Shown in pieces: positions 43,850 through 55,719 of a DNA stretch of 64,000 bases; the first letter of the stretch is position 1, and every line of letters begins with the position of its first letter. This DNA is from Hydractinia symbiolongicarpus. Its lineage: Eukaryota > Cnidaria > Hydrozoa > Anthoathecata > Hydractiniidae. Under the pieces are notes generated by a model. The model saw only the letters and a program-made list of their open reading frames with translations, was not told where the DNA came from and made no database searches. Both the position numbers and the translations under genes were made by a program. The stretch spans positions 15,998,001 to 16,062,000 of the forward strand of contig NC_079883.1 of assembly GCF_029227915.1 (NCBI RefSeq). The letters run 5' to 3'.

Positions 43850-44630
43850 AAGTGGATTTTCCCACGGGCTTTATCGATCTGTATAATAATACGCCAGTTC
43901 CGTGTCTCTGTGACAGGCATAGTGGATGTCTGTATTTTTCTTTGATGTTGCCGAAAAATGCATGTCATATATGTTAAATTTTCTGATGTTACGGCGCGAC
44001 GTCAATATTACTATTTTAACGTCAATATCCTATATTAAATTAATAAAGCCATTACAGTGCACCTAAAACTTTGAGGCCAAATAACTTGGAAACCAGGTGG
44101 TGACGTCATTGATTTTTCACCGTGTAGGTAACTAGGGACCACCTGGGACCAATTTGGGTAAGTTTCCCAAACCTGGGTCCCTGAATCCGTTTTGGAATTA
44201 ACGGGTTGATGACGTCATTAAAAACCCTTCAAACCCCAATATCTCTGCAACCGTTTATCAAAAGTACATGACCCTATACATTTTCTTGATCAGCGTTTCA
44301 AGATCTGTACGATGAAGACAACGGGTATACAAATTTCCTAAAAAATATTTTTGGTACTCTCAGGGGACTTGCACAATTTTCCAAGCCTTATATCTTATTA
44401 ACCGTTCATCAAGAGCACAATATCATGTACATTTTCTTGATTAGCGTTTTAAGCTCTACACAATAGAGGCAACGTGAAAACAAGGTTCTAATTTATTTAT
44501 TTTTTGTGGATGGGTTTCTGAAGTCATCAAAACATCTAAAACAACCTATTTTCTATCGTCCTTCTGACTAAGTGGATTTCTCCACGGGCCTTATCGACTA
44601 GACTATATAATAATACGCCAGTTTTCATTT
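43850..44630 (+). repeat. Interspersed repeat R1, copy 2
   Basis: It starts and ends with 'CCACGGGC.TTATCGA' plus 'TATAATAATACGCCAGTT' and is the inverted relative of 30196-31120. Several TGACGTCA sites lie inside. The two copies face each other across the recombinase gene and microsatellites. Confidence 0.8.
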
Positions 44631-45629
44631 TGATATAAGATCCAAAAAAATCTTTTCTTGTGTTTTCAGCAAAACACAGCTTGTAGCAAATTCAATAGAG
44701 TGCACAAAGAAATTTAAAGTAACTCATGTGGCCATCAAGGTACGACCTATTCGCTTAGAGGGAAACAAAGTTGCAAAGAATACAAACTTCCATCTAACAC
44801 CTAATTTTGGAAATTATATGATTTCGAACATAGAACACTATCCCAAAGTAAAAGGAAAAAAAATGTCAACACATTCCCCACTCTTACGGAAATTGGCCCA
44901 TACTAACAAACTCAAAACTGACTGTTAAATCATAAGAAACATTTACTGTTATTAATCTGTTTGTAAATAGGCTTAAAAAGTTTTGCAATTCTCAGTAAAA
45001 GTTCTGAAATTTTAAAAACAAACGTCCTTAAAGATCCTAAAATTAAAAAGTAGATTTTTTATTGTCTTGTAGCCAACTTCTAATAATTATTTTTTTCAAC
45101 CTTGACGGTTTGTATTCAATGCGTTTTGACGCTGCTACACTTGGTTTTCCAACAATGCATTTATTTTCCAGTGCCTTTTAATCTCATATTTGGACCCTGG
45201 ATCCAGGCTATAAATCGTAATTATCTGTTGTAACTGCAAACAGCAATGGTTGAACTTAATCAAACTGATGTTTTTTTTTCTCGTTATTTCAAAAGTATTA
45301 CCACAGGAGCTATGTTTCTTATTCCAGCTTTGTACCAGTGCAGAGGTTAAAAAATAAACTTCAACAAATAGGCAGATTTTTTTAAAATCTTGTATGTAAC
45401 TTCGGTAAAACAAAGAATGAGATATTTTGCATAAAAAAGTAATCTGTTAAAATTTTCCCATATTTCAAGGGAAAGAAATTCACAAAAACACTCCAAAACC
45501 CTCTCAACTGTAAAAGTTTCTTCAATACAAGCTTCTAACTTTAAAGTAAAAATGTAGAAAATAAAAATGTCTATAAAACGAATTCAAAAGTTCTCCTTTC
45601 TGTAACACAAATTTTTTGTTTATTTGTAG
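44631..45629. other. Interval upstream of the channel exons
   Basis: One open stretch (44672-44925) preceded by TTTTCAG reads 'KTQLVANSIECTKKFKVTHV' and on to a Cys then stop. It could be an exon but resembles nothing I know. The S1-S2 part of the CatSper channel expected upstream of 45630 was not found here. Confidence 0.4.
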
Positions 45630-47484
45630 ATTTTTCAATTGTTGTCTTCACAACATCGGACTTTCTATTACCATTGATCGTTCAAAATGTCGGCTCTTTT
45701 GATGTTGCTGCCATTTTCCGGCTGTTAAGAATGTTTAGAGCCATTCGGGCATTGAGAGCATTGCGTGTACTCAGAACCATCCGGTGAATATTTTTCTTGT
45801 TATGTTATATGTTGTAGTATGTATTGTACTGCAGTAGTACACACTGATGATTTTTTGCACAATGCCACATCCAAACTTCTTTGGACGATATAGGTGCAGC
45901 ACAAAGTCCCTGCATAAGCAGCGTTTCTACATATGCATGCTGTTAACCTTCAAAAATTATATTTGAGTTTGCTTTAAAATTTGTTTTTTAAAATTACTTT
46001 AAAATTATTGGGTGGTTATACTATTAAACGGTTTCAAAACATCAGGTTGTAGCAGTGTTGAAATTTATTTATGACAATGTATTTGTTGCATTTTTAGTAA
46101 ATCTAACTATATGATTGGTAGTGCATTTTTCTATTACTTTTGAAATTTTAAAAGTGAGGCGAAGCCTGTACTTACACAATCTGTAAATGCATTGCTACAT
46201 AAAAATCCCTCCTATTCTCTCATGGTGAAAGGTGAAGGTAAAAATTTAATTACTGAAAACATCTTCATATTCTCATATTTTAATTGTTTAAAACATTTTA
46301 ATTTATTTGTGTTTTGTATATATGCGTCAAAATATTTATTGGCAGAGTGCTTATAAGTATCAATGATAATCTTGGATATATATGAAACCTCAAAGTCATG
46401 CAATTTATTACATACAGAAGCGTAATCCCGTTCTTTAAGCAAAAAAACACCCTGAATAATCCTTTAATTTATTTATATTATTGAAAGGATTGTACTTGTA
46501 AACACAATTTAAAATTCTACAAAAACAGTTAAAATTTTTATTTGATATGCACACCCTATTATCTGTCCGTATTTTTATTCTTTTAGATTTTTGAAAAATC
46601 TTCAAGTAATTATGACTACCATTTTGAAATCATTTCGTGCTTTAAGCACCATTGTTATGTTGCAGAGTTTGTTTTTATGTATCTTTTTCAACAGCAGAGA
46701 AAAACAGCTGATAAGCTGCAACAACAATAACACCAACAACAACTCTTAGCCACGACAACAACAACAATTTAGTAACAGCAATGAAAACAACAACAAAAAC
46801 GTAGCAACAGTAGCAACAACAACAATATTGCTTGTGTACATTATAATTTCTCTAACTAATGCCATACTAAGGTATGTTTGCTGTCATCGGTCGTGGACTG
46901 TTTTACAAAGTTGCACCAAGTCGTTTTGGTAGCATTCTGCGTGCCATTTACACGTTGTTTCAACTCATCACTTTGGATGACTGGTACTACATGTACACTG
47001 ATGTTGTAAATGCCAATTCAGGTAGGTGTTATTAGAAAGTTTACTGGGCTTTCTTTTTAAGGTAGTTTTAATATACATAATATGTTGGTAGTCTCAATTG
47101 GCGAATATTTGAATTATATGGCATCCGAATTTGCTAAAGTTATAATGTCAACAAGGCCTCTACTTAAAAGTAACTTAAATTTCTTCCTCAAAGGACGCAT
47201 AACGTTTTTTCTACGGCTTAGAATTTGGTCCCACAAGCACCACAGTACTTGTCTTCTGTGTTGGAAGAATGTTTAAATTGATTCAAATTTTACCATGTTC
47301 TGCATACCACTTCGCAAGTTTTGATACACTGCTTCTTAAACACCGTAAGGAGATTTTAAAAATCGGCTGATCATCCGGATGATGAATATCTTAGAAATTT
47401 TTTTATTTTTTTTATTTTAGACTACACGTTTATCATTATCTATCTGATCATATACATTGTGTTAGAAAACTTTATCTTTTTAAA
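45630..47484 (+). CDS. CATSPER1: CatSper1-like sperm cation channel, four exons (partial gene)
   Basis: Exons are 45630-45783, 46587-46678, 46872-47021 and 47421-47484, all with AG/GT borders (TTGTAG, TTTTAG, CTAAG, TTTTAG; donors GTGAAT, GTATCT, GTAGGT, GTAAGT) and consistent phases. Exon 1 gives the end of S3 and an S4 with Arg at every third position eight times ('RLLRMFRAIRALRALRVLR'). Exon 2 gives the S4-S5 linker and S5. Exon 3 gives the end of S5 and the pore with 'TLFQLITLDDWYYMYTD', where T-x-D-D-W is the calcium-selective CatSper1 filter (46970-46984). Exon 4 gives S6 ('DYTFIIIYLIIYIVLENFIF'). CatSper channels admit calcium into the sperm flagellum. S1-S2, the rest of S6 and the C-terminus are not visible in the window. 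An (AAC)n-like repeat lies in intron 2. Confidence 0.85.
46690..46830 (+). repeat. CAA/AAC-rich repeat in a channel intron
   Basis: Imperfect CAACAACAA and ACAACAAT repeats lie between the S5 and pore exons. They are low-complexity DNA within an intron. Confidence 0.8.
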
Positions 47485-48317
47485 GTAAGTGTGATAGCAT
47501 GTTGGACCATGAAAGATTGTTTTAGTTTTTGTCAGTTGGATCATAAAAGATATTTTATTTTTGTAAGTTAGACCATAGTGGAATTTCTTAGTTTAAGGAA
47601 AAATATAGGCAGGTTTTCTGTCAATTGTGATCATTAGTACATCACTAATCAATCCCGTTCAAAAATCGACTTGTAGAAACAAAAGGAAATAAATAAACCG
47701 TAAAATTCATTGCTCTTAAAGGGGAGTTAGCGTTCTATTAAAAAAGACAGAATTTTCTTTAGGTTCATTTCCTAAACCCAAGTTGAAATAAAAAATAATA
47801 GTTTAAATTTTGATCTTTTCCTACAAAATTCATGTCTTCAATGAGGGCGCGGTTAGAGGCTTTTAATCTTTTTGACACCACGGTTAACTCGGGAAACAGT
47901 TATTTTGTGACGTGAGTTACGCTCCAGTAATGAGCTTACGCTGAACGCTGAGAACGAAAGAGGCAAGAAATATGGAAGATTCAAATTCCAGCCTCAGCTC
48001 GACAATTTCAGCTGTTGAATGCAGTAGTGATTCTAGTGAAACAAAGGTTGTAAAGAATCCTCAACTTTATTGAATGATAAGTTGAACGACAACAAATGTA
48101 TCATGACGCACAATGATTTGAAACCCTCTGTTTAAATCGCACAGTTCTGTAGACAGCAAGCATACGTCAACATATAATACATCAGAATATGTGAACACAC
48201 TCTTCTTATTTACACAATTTTCACTTTACATCCTGCTGGTTTCAAGTTTGAAAAAATGCACACCATGTAGAATAAATATTTAAGTTTAAAAAGAATATAT
48301 GCTTAATTAATTTAAAC
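47485..48317. other. Interval after the S6 exon
   Basis: No further channel exon was recognised. It contains three imperfect 35-bp repeats ('GTTGGACCATGAAAGAT'-like, 47505-47585). A GC-richer patch (47860-48075) holds a 33-residue Ser-rich ORF (ATG 47972, 'MEDSNSSLSSTISAVE', stop 48073), which may be an N-terminal exon of something. The evidence for that is weak. Confidence 0.4.
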
Positions 48318-48660
48318 AAGAAGCCGAGCGGCTTGGACCTGTAGGCGATTTTTGCGTAATACTTTCAAGACCTTTCAATTTCGATTCTTACTCAATTTTT
48401 TCATGCTTTTTGTGTCATGAAGCAGTTTTAAGCACGGGTAATTACAAATGTTTATTTATAATTACCCTTGAGCATAAAATGATTTCCTGTCACAAAAAGC
48501 ACGAAAAAATTGAACAAATTCATATTTTTAGGAAATTGTAATAAGTTCTAACAGGTTGAATGATTTTGCGTACCTTATGAGCAAGCTCATGCTCAGAGCT
48601 TGTCCTCTTTTTATGCTTAAAATGGGAGTATAAATCGTGGGCTTGAGGTTGTAACTACAG
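48318..48660. repeat. Repeat with an imperfect fold-back near 48400-48515
   Basis: It begins ACAAGAAGCCGAGCGGCTT (compare 9748 and 57303). The segment AATTTTTTCATGCTTTTTGTG...GGGTAATTA is followed by its inverted counterpart TAATTACCC...CACAAAAAGCACGAAAAAATT, making a hairpin of about 50-bp arms. It is probably a non-autonomous transposon. Confidence 0.6.
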
Positions 48661-48804
48661 CTTTAATTAGAAATAACAAATACGTGATTTGTTACAAGTT
48701 ATTGTTTTTTGAAGAAAAAATATACATAAAATATATACAAAGCTGTAAAAGAAACAAATGAGAAGAGATAACATAATACAAACAAATAGACTAAGTGCCT
48801 TCAA

Positions 48805-49104
48805 ATGACTAATGCAGATAATAGTGTTTCAAATGAAGCAAACAGGTTACTCAACTTTTTCACCTCTTTGATTTGGAACAAAGTAAAAAAAGGTACCCAG
48901 CTATACTCTACAATATATGTACAAACAAAAGAAAACAGGATGGATCAATATTTTCTTGATACAGGGGAATTACTTTTTCACCAAGAAATTCTTCAACAAC
49001 AGCAAATGGTAATGACAAAGTAACATTTTGAAACTCGAGAATTCCTTCAAAAGACTCGACGCACGAAGCAGGTTTCATGCGCCTTATGCAATGGCTACAG
49101 TGAA
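48805..49104. other. Short interval before the Helitron RPA-like gene
   Basis: A 72-residue open frame (48805-49023) on plus is Gln/Asn/Leu mixed and not recognised. It is likely chance or repeat-derived. Nothing else was seen. Confidence 0.4.
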
Positions 49105-50156
49105 CTAACTTTGACTAACAATGATGACCTTTTGCTTACATTCTGCATTGCAACATGCAGGGAAAATTTCTATAATTGCATTTAGTTTTTCAGGGCAGCA
49201 TAACTTCGGATGCATTAAGGACTCTGCTTCAGCTTTTGCTTCCTTGTAGCTTTGAATATCGACAGAATCCCAATTAATTGGGAGGGCATTACTATCTTGA
49301 GAAAATTCCTCAGCTTTAGTCGAGGTGGTGGTGCTCAAATTTAAACCAAAATAGTTCTTGACATTGACATCATTGAATAAATACCACTGTGTCATTTCTT
49401 TCAATTTTTGTTTTAAAAGATCCTCCCATATCGTCATTATTATATGACTTACACCATCATAAATTACACATTCCCGAAGTTGTTTAAGTTGAACAGATTT
49501 GGTTTCATGTATTTCTGTTTCACCAAACCATTTAATGCACCCATACACCGTGAAAGTGCCATTACCTTTGTCTTCTGTCTGTTGAATTGATAGCTTTGTA
49601 TATTCAGTACTCTTGAAACCAACTGAAACTCCTTCTTCAATTCGACTTCCTCGAAAGGTATTGAAAAACACTGTTTCATTACTACTGACATAAACTTTTT
49701 TTCATTTTGATTGGCATAAAACATGCTTGAAGAGTCTTAACATAATCTTCTTTGATAGTAGGATTTTGAGATTTCATAATTCTGAGATTTTGGTACTGAT
49801 CTACTTTGATTTTTAACTTGACATCGAGATATTCATTACCAATTTTACTCAGTAAAATCTGCAAAAGAATAGGTTAGTTTGTAGTGTTTGTGAGACATTT
49901 TCAGGAGACAACTGCGTGTGTAAGAAAAACTTGCTAAGATACTACATAAGACTATTGCGAAAACAGGTTGGTAAAAACTAATCATATACTTACCAGCAAT
50001 AACTCCAGAGCCAGGAGATTTTGAAGATGATTATGGTGATTGGGGGATGAAGCTTCTTTTGGGTGGCGTACCAGGCGAATAGCTGTTTGGCATTGCTGGC
50101 GAAGTAGATACAAATTTAGGTTCTTGCTTTTTTGCTTGTCTTTTTTTGGCTGACAT
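49105..50156 (-). pseudogene. OB-fold/RPA-like protein gene of the Helitron
   Basis: On minus, a basic leader starts at ATG 50156 ('MSAKKRQAKKQEPKFVS', then Ser/Pro-rich). A donor-like GTAAGT lies at 49993 and an acceptor-like TTTTGCAG before 49858. The main body (49858-49105) has 'GNGTFTVYGCIKWFG', 'LRECVIYDGVSHIIMTIWEDL' and C-terminal 'KLCCPEKLN....FPACCNAECKQK'. The last resembles the strand-rich OB core plus Cys cluster of replication protein A-type single-strand DNA-binding proteins that Helitrons often carry. There is a stop in the first exon and a frameshift near 49690, and the intron phase does not match the main frame. It is presumably dead. Confidence 0.5.
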
Positions 50157-50265
50157 GTTTTCTTATCAAAAGTTTTTATTCAAAATAACACAACTTTTAA
50201 AAATTATATATCAAAACAAGAATGTCCAACCATGCCTTTCTTTATTGCTAAAATGTAAGGGAAAA

Positions 50266-50756
50266 TTAGACAGCATCATGGTCAGAAAAAAATATTCGTT
50301 TGGCCAAAAGATCATTCCTTACATAAACGTTATCTAGAAGAGACCCAGAAATATGTGTAGGCTCGTTAACTATCATGGTGTAATGATCAAAATAGTCTTG
50401 CAATTGTGAGTTTTTATCACCATAAGCATCAAGGTTAAAATCACCTAGAATGATATGTACTTGATCTAGCTGGGATAGTGTTGCATTGTATAAATAAGGT
50501 TTTCAGTGGAACAGGATTGTTTTTTGTAATTAAGAGGAACAGTTATGGGAAATTCTATATTTTTTTCCCTGCAAGTTATTAATGACTCAGACGGAACATG
50601 CTTAGCATTTTCAAGATTTATGCCTTGATTTAAACAAAAAGCAATACTACAAAACTTGTCACTAGTAAAAATGTGTATCATTTGGAACTGAACTATATCA
50701 CATTCATCTTCTTCATTCATTTTTGTTTCAGTTAAACAAAGAATATCGCTTTCCAC
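50266..50756 (-). pseudogene. Helitron C-terminal endonuclease (EEP family)
   Basis: On minus it reads 'ESDILCLTETKMNEEDECD' at the start, then in a second frame 'ILGDFNLDAYG', 'SGSLLDNVYV' and 'FFSDHDAV' before the stop at 50266. These are the E-T, G-D-F-N, L-D-x-V-Y-V and S-D-H motifs of exonuclease-endonuclease-phosphatase nucleases like those of LINEs. A frameshift near 50470 breaks it. It directly follows the helicase. Confidence 0.75.
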
Positions 50757-50782
50757 AAGGACCTTGTCACTTTGACTATCGT

Positions 50783-52424
50783 TTAAGTGTTTCTTAATGA
50801 GCTTGTATTCAATAAGGATATTGTAATAGCAGTAGGAGATTCACCACAATTATCTATAAATGACATTGAATATTCTTTCCTCAAAGTTTCATATTCAGCA
50901 GTAGCCCTAGGGTCTGATTGTATTGCTCGAGCATTGTATTCCCCTGTTAAATACAGACCTGACAATGAAGTCACTCTATTTAGTGCCACATACATTTGCC
51001 CATAATTAGATTTACGCTGCTTAAACAAATCAAAGCTAACAACAGCTTCCTTAAATTGTTTTCCTTGAACCTTGTGAACAGTACAGGCCCAAGCTAAAGT
51101 TAAAGGAAATTGTGTTCGTTTGATCACATCAGAATTAACTTTGTTTGGATGTATGTTAATGTTGGTTTCTATACAAGTAATGGAAGCCGCTTTTACCCTT
51201 TTACTTTTATCAATTTTAATCCTGCAGTTTCGTCATCCATTTTAACATAAATGCTACTTACTTTACCAGCGCTTAATTTAACATATGCTACAGTACCTAT
51301 TTGACCATTGCTAAGTTTATCATCAATATTACTGGTTATCATTACGCGAGCACCCAACTTTATGGTTAGAACTGATGCTGCACTGTTTGACTTGGATTAC
51401 GAGACAAAGTTTTATCAATTAGGCTAGATTTAAAATTTTTGGGAAGAATGTCCATAGCAGTAATTGAATAAAGTACAGAATCAATACAATTCAACATTGT
51501 CTCATTATGTAACATCATTGGCATATTTTCTGCCCATATATGCATGGCATTTATTTGATAATCTGCATCACTTTTTGATATATATCGTGAACAAAGTAAT
51601 GATTCTACTTCAGAATCAATATCCCCAACTCTAATTTAATTTAATCTAAGTTTAATAAATCTATGAAAACAGTATCACCTTTTTGCCTCAAAACTTCTGT
51701 TAATTCAGCCATTCTAAAATTTCGCCACAATGGGTCTATGTTTAACAATAAATCTTTGTATTCCGAATAAATAGGACGTTGATTGAAGAGTGGTAATTGG
51801 TATAGATCACCGAATGACAGATAAACCAGCAAAAGGATTACCTCCGCATGTTCCAAATATTTCTAACAGTCTTTGATGTATGTGGAGTAATAAAATATTA
51901 GAAACCATAGAAATTTCATCAATCAAAATGATTTTAATTGATGACAGATTATTTCTTAATCTTGATCTGGTTTTGTCATTTAATTTTGAAATACTTTTAC
52001 CATAGCTACCAACAGGTGCGCCTAAAACTGAGTGAATAGTAGCACCTCCAATATTCGCAGCAACAACAGTTGGAGCAAGCACTATCACATTGGCTTTCTC
52101 TGGGTTACCAGCATGATATGACATGATTTTACTCAGAGACTGAAAGATTGTTTTGGCTAAGTGTGACTTGCCACAACCACCCCCACCAGTTGTAAACGAA
52201 TTCAAAGGATCTATTGTTTTTTCTCAAGACATGATAAATATTTCACATGATCCTTTTCCCATTTTATTACAACATCCAAAAATTTCCCTTTGTTTCAAGT
52301 TTAAACTACGAATCATCGAATTAATCTCATCATCACATTTAATAGATATCGTACAATGAGAAAAAAAAGTATTCATATCATCATCAAACAAAACAGGTAC
52401 ATCCTCGGCATCTTGTATAGACAA
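50783..52424 (-). pseudogene. Helitron PIF1-type helicase
   Basis: Walker A 'GGGGCGKSHL' lies near 52185, then 'VIVLAPTVVAANIGG', Walker B 'IILIDEISMVS' (about 51920) and 'FGDLYQLP' (about 51815). The C-terminal motif 'LAWACTVHKVQGKQF' and 'MYVALNRVTSLSGLYL' (about 51090-50955) complete the order of PIF1/RecD helicases that unwind DNA during rolling-circle transposition. There are breaks near 52215, 51850 and between 51640 and 51130. Confidence 0.85.
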
Positions 52425-52925
52425 TGAATTGGCAGTTTGAAGTTGATTCTCAACTTCATCATTTTCTTGTTGTTGATAAGAATCTTAATTATGTAACAAA
52501 TTAGCTCTTAAATTTTTCAAGTCTGTATCAACAAAGTCACTATGGGGTTCTATTATTGCCTTGTTTTTATTGATTATTGCTACTACACTAGGTTGTAATA
52601 AGTTCTCAGAAAAAGTTTGTGATTCATATGGAATAGTTCAGATTTATTTCTAAAAGGATAATACATCATAAGCAGATGATGTGCATACTCCTCAGGTCGC
52701 TTGTTTGGATTTGGCACATGATATCGAAGAACTGCTTTAGTTTTTCTGCATTTCAACCTTTCCTTTTTATCTTACATTACAGGAAGTGTTGTTGCTGTAT
52801 AGCTATTTGATTCATGATTTTTTTCAACTTCCTGATCATCAAAAAGTTCTGGTTGACTGTCATTTTCATTCCATTTTTGTGAGTCTATGTAATAGTATGC
52901 ACAAAACTCTGCATAGCACATACTG

Positions 52926-54937
52926 TCAATAGCAGCATATTTTCCTTTCAGAAAATTTGTATTGGGGCGTAAACATACCTATCAAGTATATTACGTTTGT
53001 AAATGTTGTGTTTTCTTCCGGAAGTTCATGCAGTTCTTCTTCATTACAGCATACACGAAAGCGTTTCTCTGGTAAGTTAGTGTTCACAAAGACAAAATCG
53101 GAGTATGTGTTTCTTAACCATAATTCTGGCATGATATGATATACAGCCTCTCTGTTAAACATTAACGTTTTCTCATGTAAGCTTTTGCGATTGTTTTCAT
53201 TTGCTCATACGGGCTTAAATTTGACTCTGATGCCTCCTTTGCAGCTTGTTTCATTGCTTCAAAAGATTCATCCTCTGCCTTAGAAAAATACGCACACTTA
53301 CATGTTATAGCTTTATAATGATTGAACACAGGCTGAATATCAATATTAGCTTCCCATGCTTTTAGGCCATCAACAAAATAGTTGTTTACGAAACACGTAA
53401 CAGTAGGACGTTTCAAATACAAACAATAATCATTATCTGGAGATATTGACAGATAATTATAATACTCATCTTCTGATATATTTGATTCAGCTAATACTGG
53501 AGCAATGTTCAAAGGCTTTTTATATCCATTCTCAGATGGGTCGAGAATATTTATTTTTCTTGGATCTAAATTAATGTCAATATAATCTTTAACCTTGCTC
53601 AGTATTCGATTTCTATCCTTGTAAATACAGAAGGTAATGGTTCAGCAATAATTGTATGATCTGTGAAAAAATGTTCAAAATTATACCTACAGTCTGCATT
53701 TTGGTACTTTCTACATAAACGAGAATGAGAATGAATTTGGTATGTGTGGAACAACTCAAATAGTTCAACTTCATTTTCGGGACCTGGTATGTTAGCTTTT
53801 ATTATTCCATCGATGAAAGTGACATACTCTTGCTTTGTTAACTAAGTAAGTTTCGGAGCTCCAAGAACACATAAAAAAGAATGGATATGTGGACTTCCTC
53901 TGACTTGTAATTCAACCCGGATTGCATAGCAACCTTACCTAAAGGTCCATCAAATATTATTTCTTTAAAAAAAAGCTCATTGAAAATGTCTGGCCAGCAA
54001 TACAGGATTACTGTTAAGCAAACGGCACCTATCTTCATAAGACATTTCCTTAATTGCTTCGTCTGATAATTGCAATCCATTTAGTTTCGATATAATTGAT
54101 GGTAGATCAGGCCATCGTAAGTCGGCACAAGAAAGTGTCATGAAAAATGTTGGAAATCCTAATTGCTTAACCATCCCAAGTACCTCATAAAAAAATTTCT
54201 TTCAATATGCAGGTGTTCCTTTAATACTACCCATGAAATTGTATGCTTCATTATTGGCAACAAATGATTTCACTTTTTCTTTAAAGTTCTTACTTAACAT
54301 TCCTGCAGTCAAATTTGTTGAGCACAGTTTTTCCATTGAGATGTTAATACGTCTGTTCATAAACAGAATGTACAAAGAATAGATAATCTCTCGATTCACT
54401 TTGTAACCAAAATTTCAAGTCGGGAAAATGAATGGATGGGCAGACTCTTCACAATATTTATCATTCAAAAGCGAGGCAGGCTTCTTTCCCTCACCTGGTG
54501 CTAAAGTAACAGTTTCATTCTCAAACTGCATTGGAATATTAGCAATCATAGTTGTTTCGCTTGTACCGACACAGTGAGTGTCCAATGAGCTTTCAATATT
54601 TTCTAATTCATTTTCATTTTCTATTTTTATATTGGCAAATAAATATCATTTTTATCATCATTCAGGACAATAAGTTTTCTAGCACTTGTGTTTCATCGAT
54701 TTTCACATCCCTATATAAGTGATTATTCAATTTCAAATATTGTAAGCAGTCTGTGATGACATTGAGTCTAACGCCTTCAAATAAGACATGACCGGTGTAC
54801 ATCAATTTCCGCTTTAGCTTCACCATTATAATTCCGTTGCTGTCAGAACCTCTTGGAAGAGTAGTACAAACAGATTCTGTCTCCATCGGCACATTACAAA
54901 TTGCCCCTTTCAATTTAGGAAACTGACCTTTAGGCAT
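52926..54937 (-). pseudogene. Helitron Rep (HUH) domain and preceding region
   Basis: From high to low coordinates: 'LKGAICNVPMETESVCTTLP' and 'LMYTGHVLFEGVRLNVI' (54937-54662), a DUF6570-like segment usual before Helitron Rep. Then come 'FPTFFMTLSCADLRWPDLP' (about 54150) and the HUH motif 'SPHIHSFLCVLGAP' (H-I-H at 53889-53881). Next are 'CFVNNYFVDGLKAWEANIDI' and 'HYKAITCKCAYFSKAED' (53400-53240), the latter carrying candidate nicking tyrosines. Frame changes are numerous. Rep nicks and rejoins the DNA strand. Confidence 0.85.
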
Positions 54938-55389
54938 AATTGTTATTTTCTTAAATGAAAGTTGCTTAGCGATTAGAATTTTTTCTAATCTTCTAAGTTC
55001 AAGTACAAAAGAAGGGAATTTAAATACTTGCAGCTTTTTATATGCTGATTGTCAAGGCACTTCTTTTTTTGTAAGTTTTTTATGACATGTGATGCAAATA
55101 TATTCCTTTCCATCATAACTCACAACATGAGCAATATAAAAAAATGTTTGCGAAGGGAGTTCATAATGATTCTTAAGAAACAAAATAACTGAACGACGCT
55201 AAAGACATCGATTACATATTACACAAATATGGAAAGGTCCTTCAAAAACATCTTTTTGAACTTCTGAACTTTTTCAGAAATTTGACGCTTTCGTAGATCA
55301 ATGTCATTCATTTCCAATGACTTAAAGCGTTTACAGTGTACTTTATTATAATGTTTCTTTTGCTGCAACTTCCTTTTGTATTTTTCATT

Positions 55390-55599
55390 TTATTTAAAAT
55401 GCTCATAATTTTTAACCATGTATGTTTTATGTTGTTCGATCTTTTTTCTGTAACTTTCGGAGGCTTTGAATTTTTCATAATTTAAAGAATTGTAAGCTTT
55501 GTTATACTCAAGTTTTTTTTCGTACTTTTCTGTGTCTGCAGGTTTTCTGGCAGATTTAACATCTGGTAAACAAAATACAGTATTTTCATTGCATGTCAA
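55390..55599 (-). pseudogene. Lys/Tyr-rich repeat segment of the Helitron protein
   Basis: Short imperfect repeats of 'Y...K...SESYRKKIEQHK' type form a highly charged helical linker found between the N-terminal protease-like domain and the Rep part in some animal Helitrons. It is joined to the neighbouring segments only through frame breaks. Confidence 0.5.
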
Positions 55600-55719
55600 A
55601 AACTATGATATCCTTATTTTCTAAATATATTTCTTGGATATATTTTTCTATTGCGAATAATGTTCAAAATTTTAAAATTTCAAAATTTCCAACATCTGTT
55701 TTATTCTTGAAAATGGTTG

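Noticed and set aside
44672-44928. Open stretch after a TTTTCAG, considered as an upstream channel exon
   Set aside because: It has no membrane segments and does not resemble CatSper S1-S2; coding status is uncertain.
47520-47590. Search for the exon completing S6 of the CatSper1-like channel
   Set aside because: Only a short GTTGGACCATGAAAGAT-type tandem repeat was found; no sequence continues the S6 helix.
49858-50156. Clean two-exon model for the RPA-like gene
   Set aside because: The donor and acceptor look good but the phase does not match the main frame and exon 1 has a stop, so it is reported as a pseudogene only.
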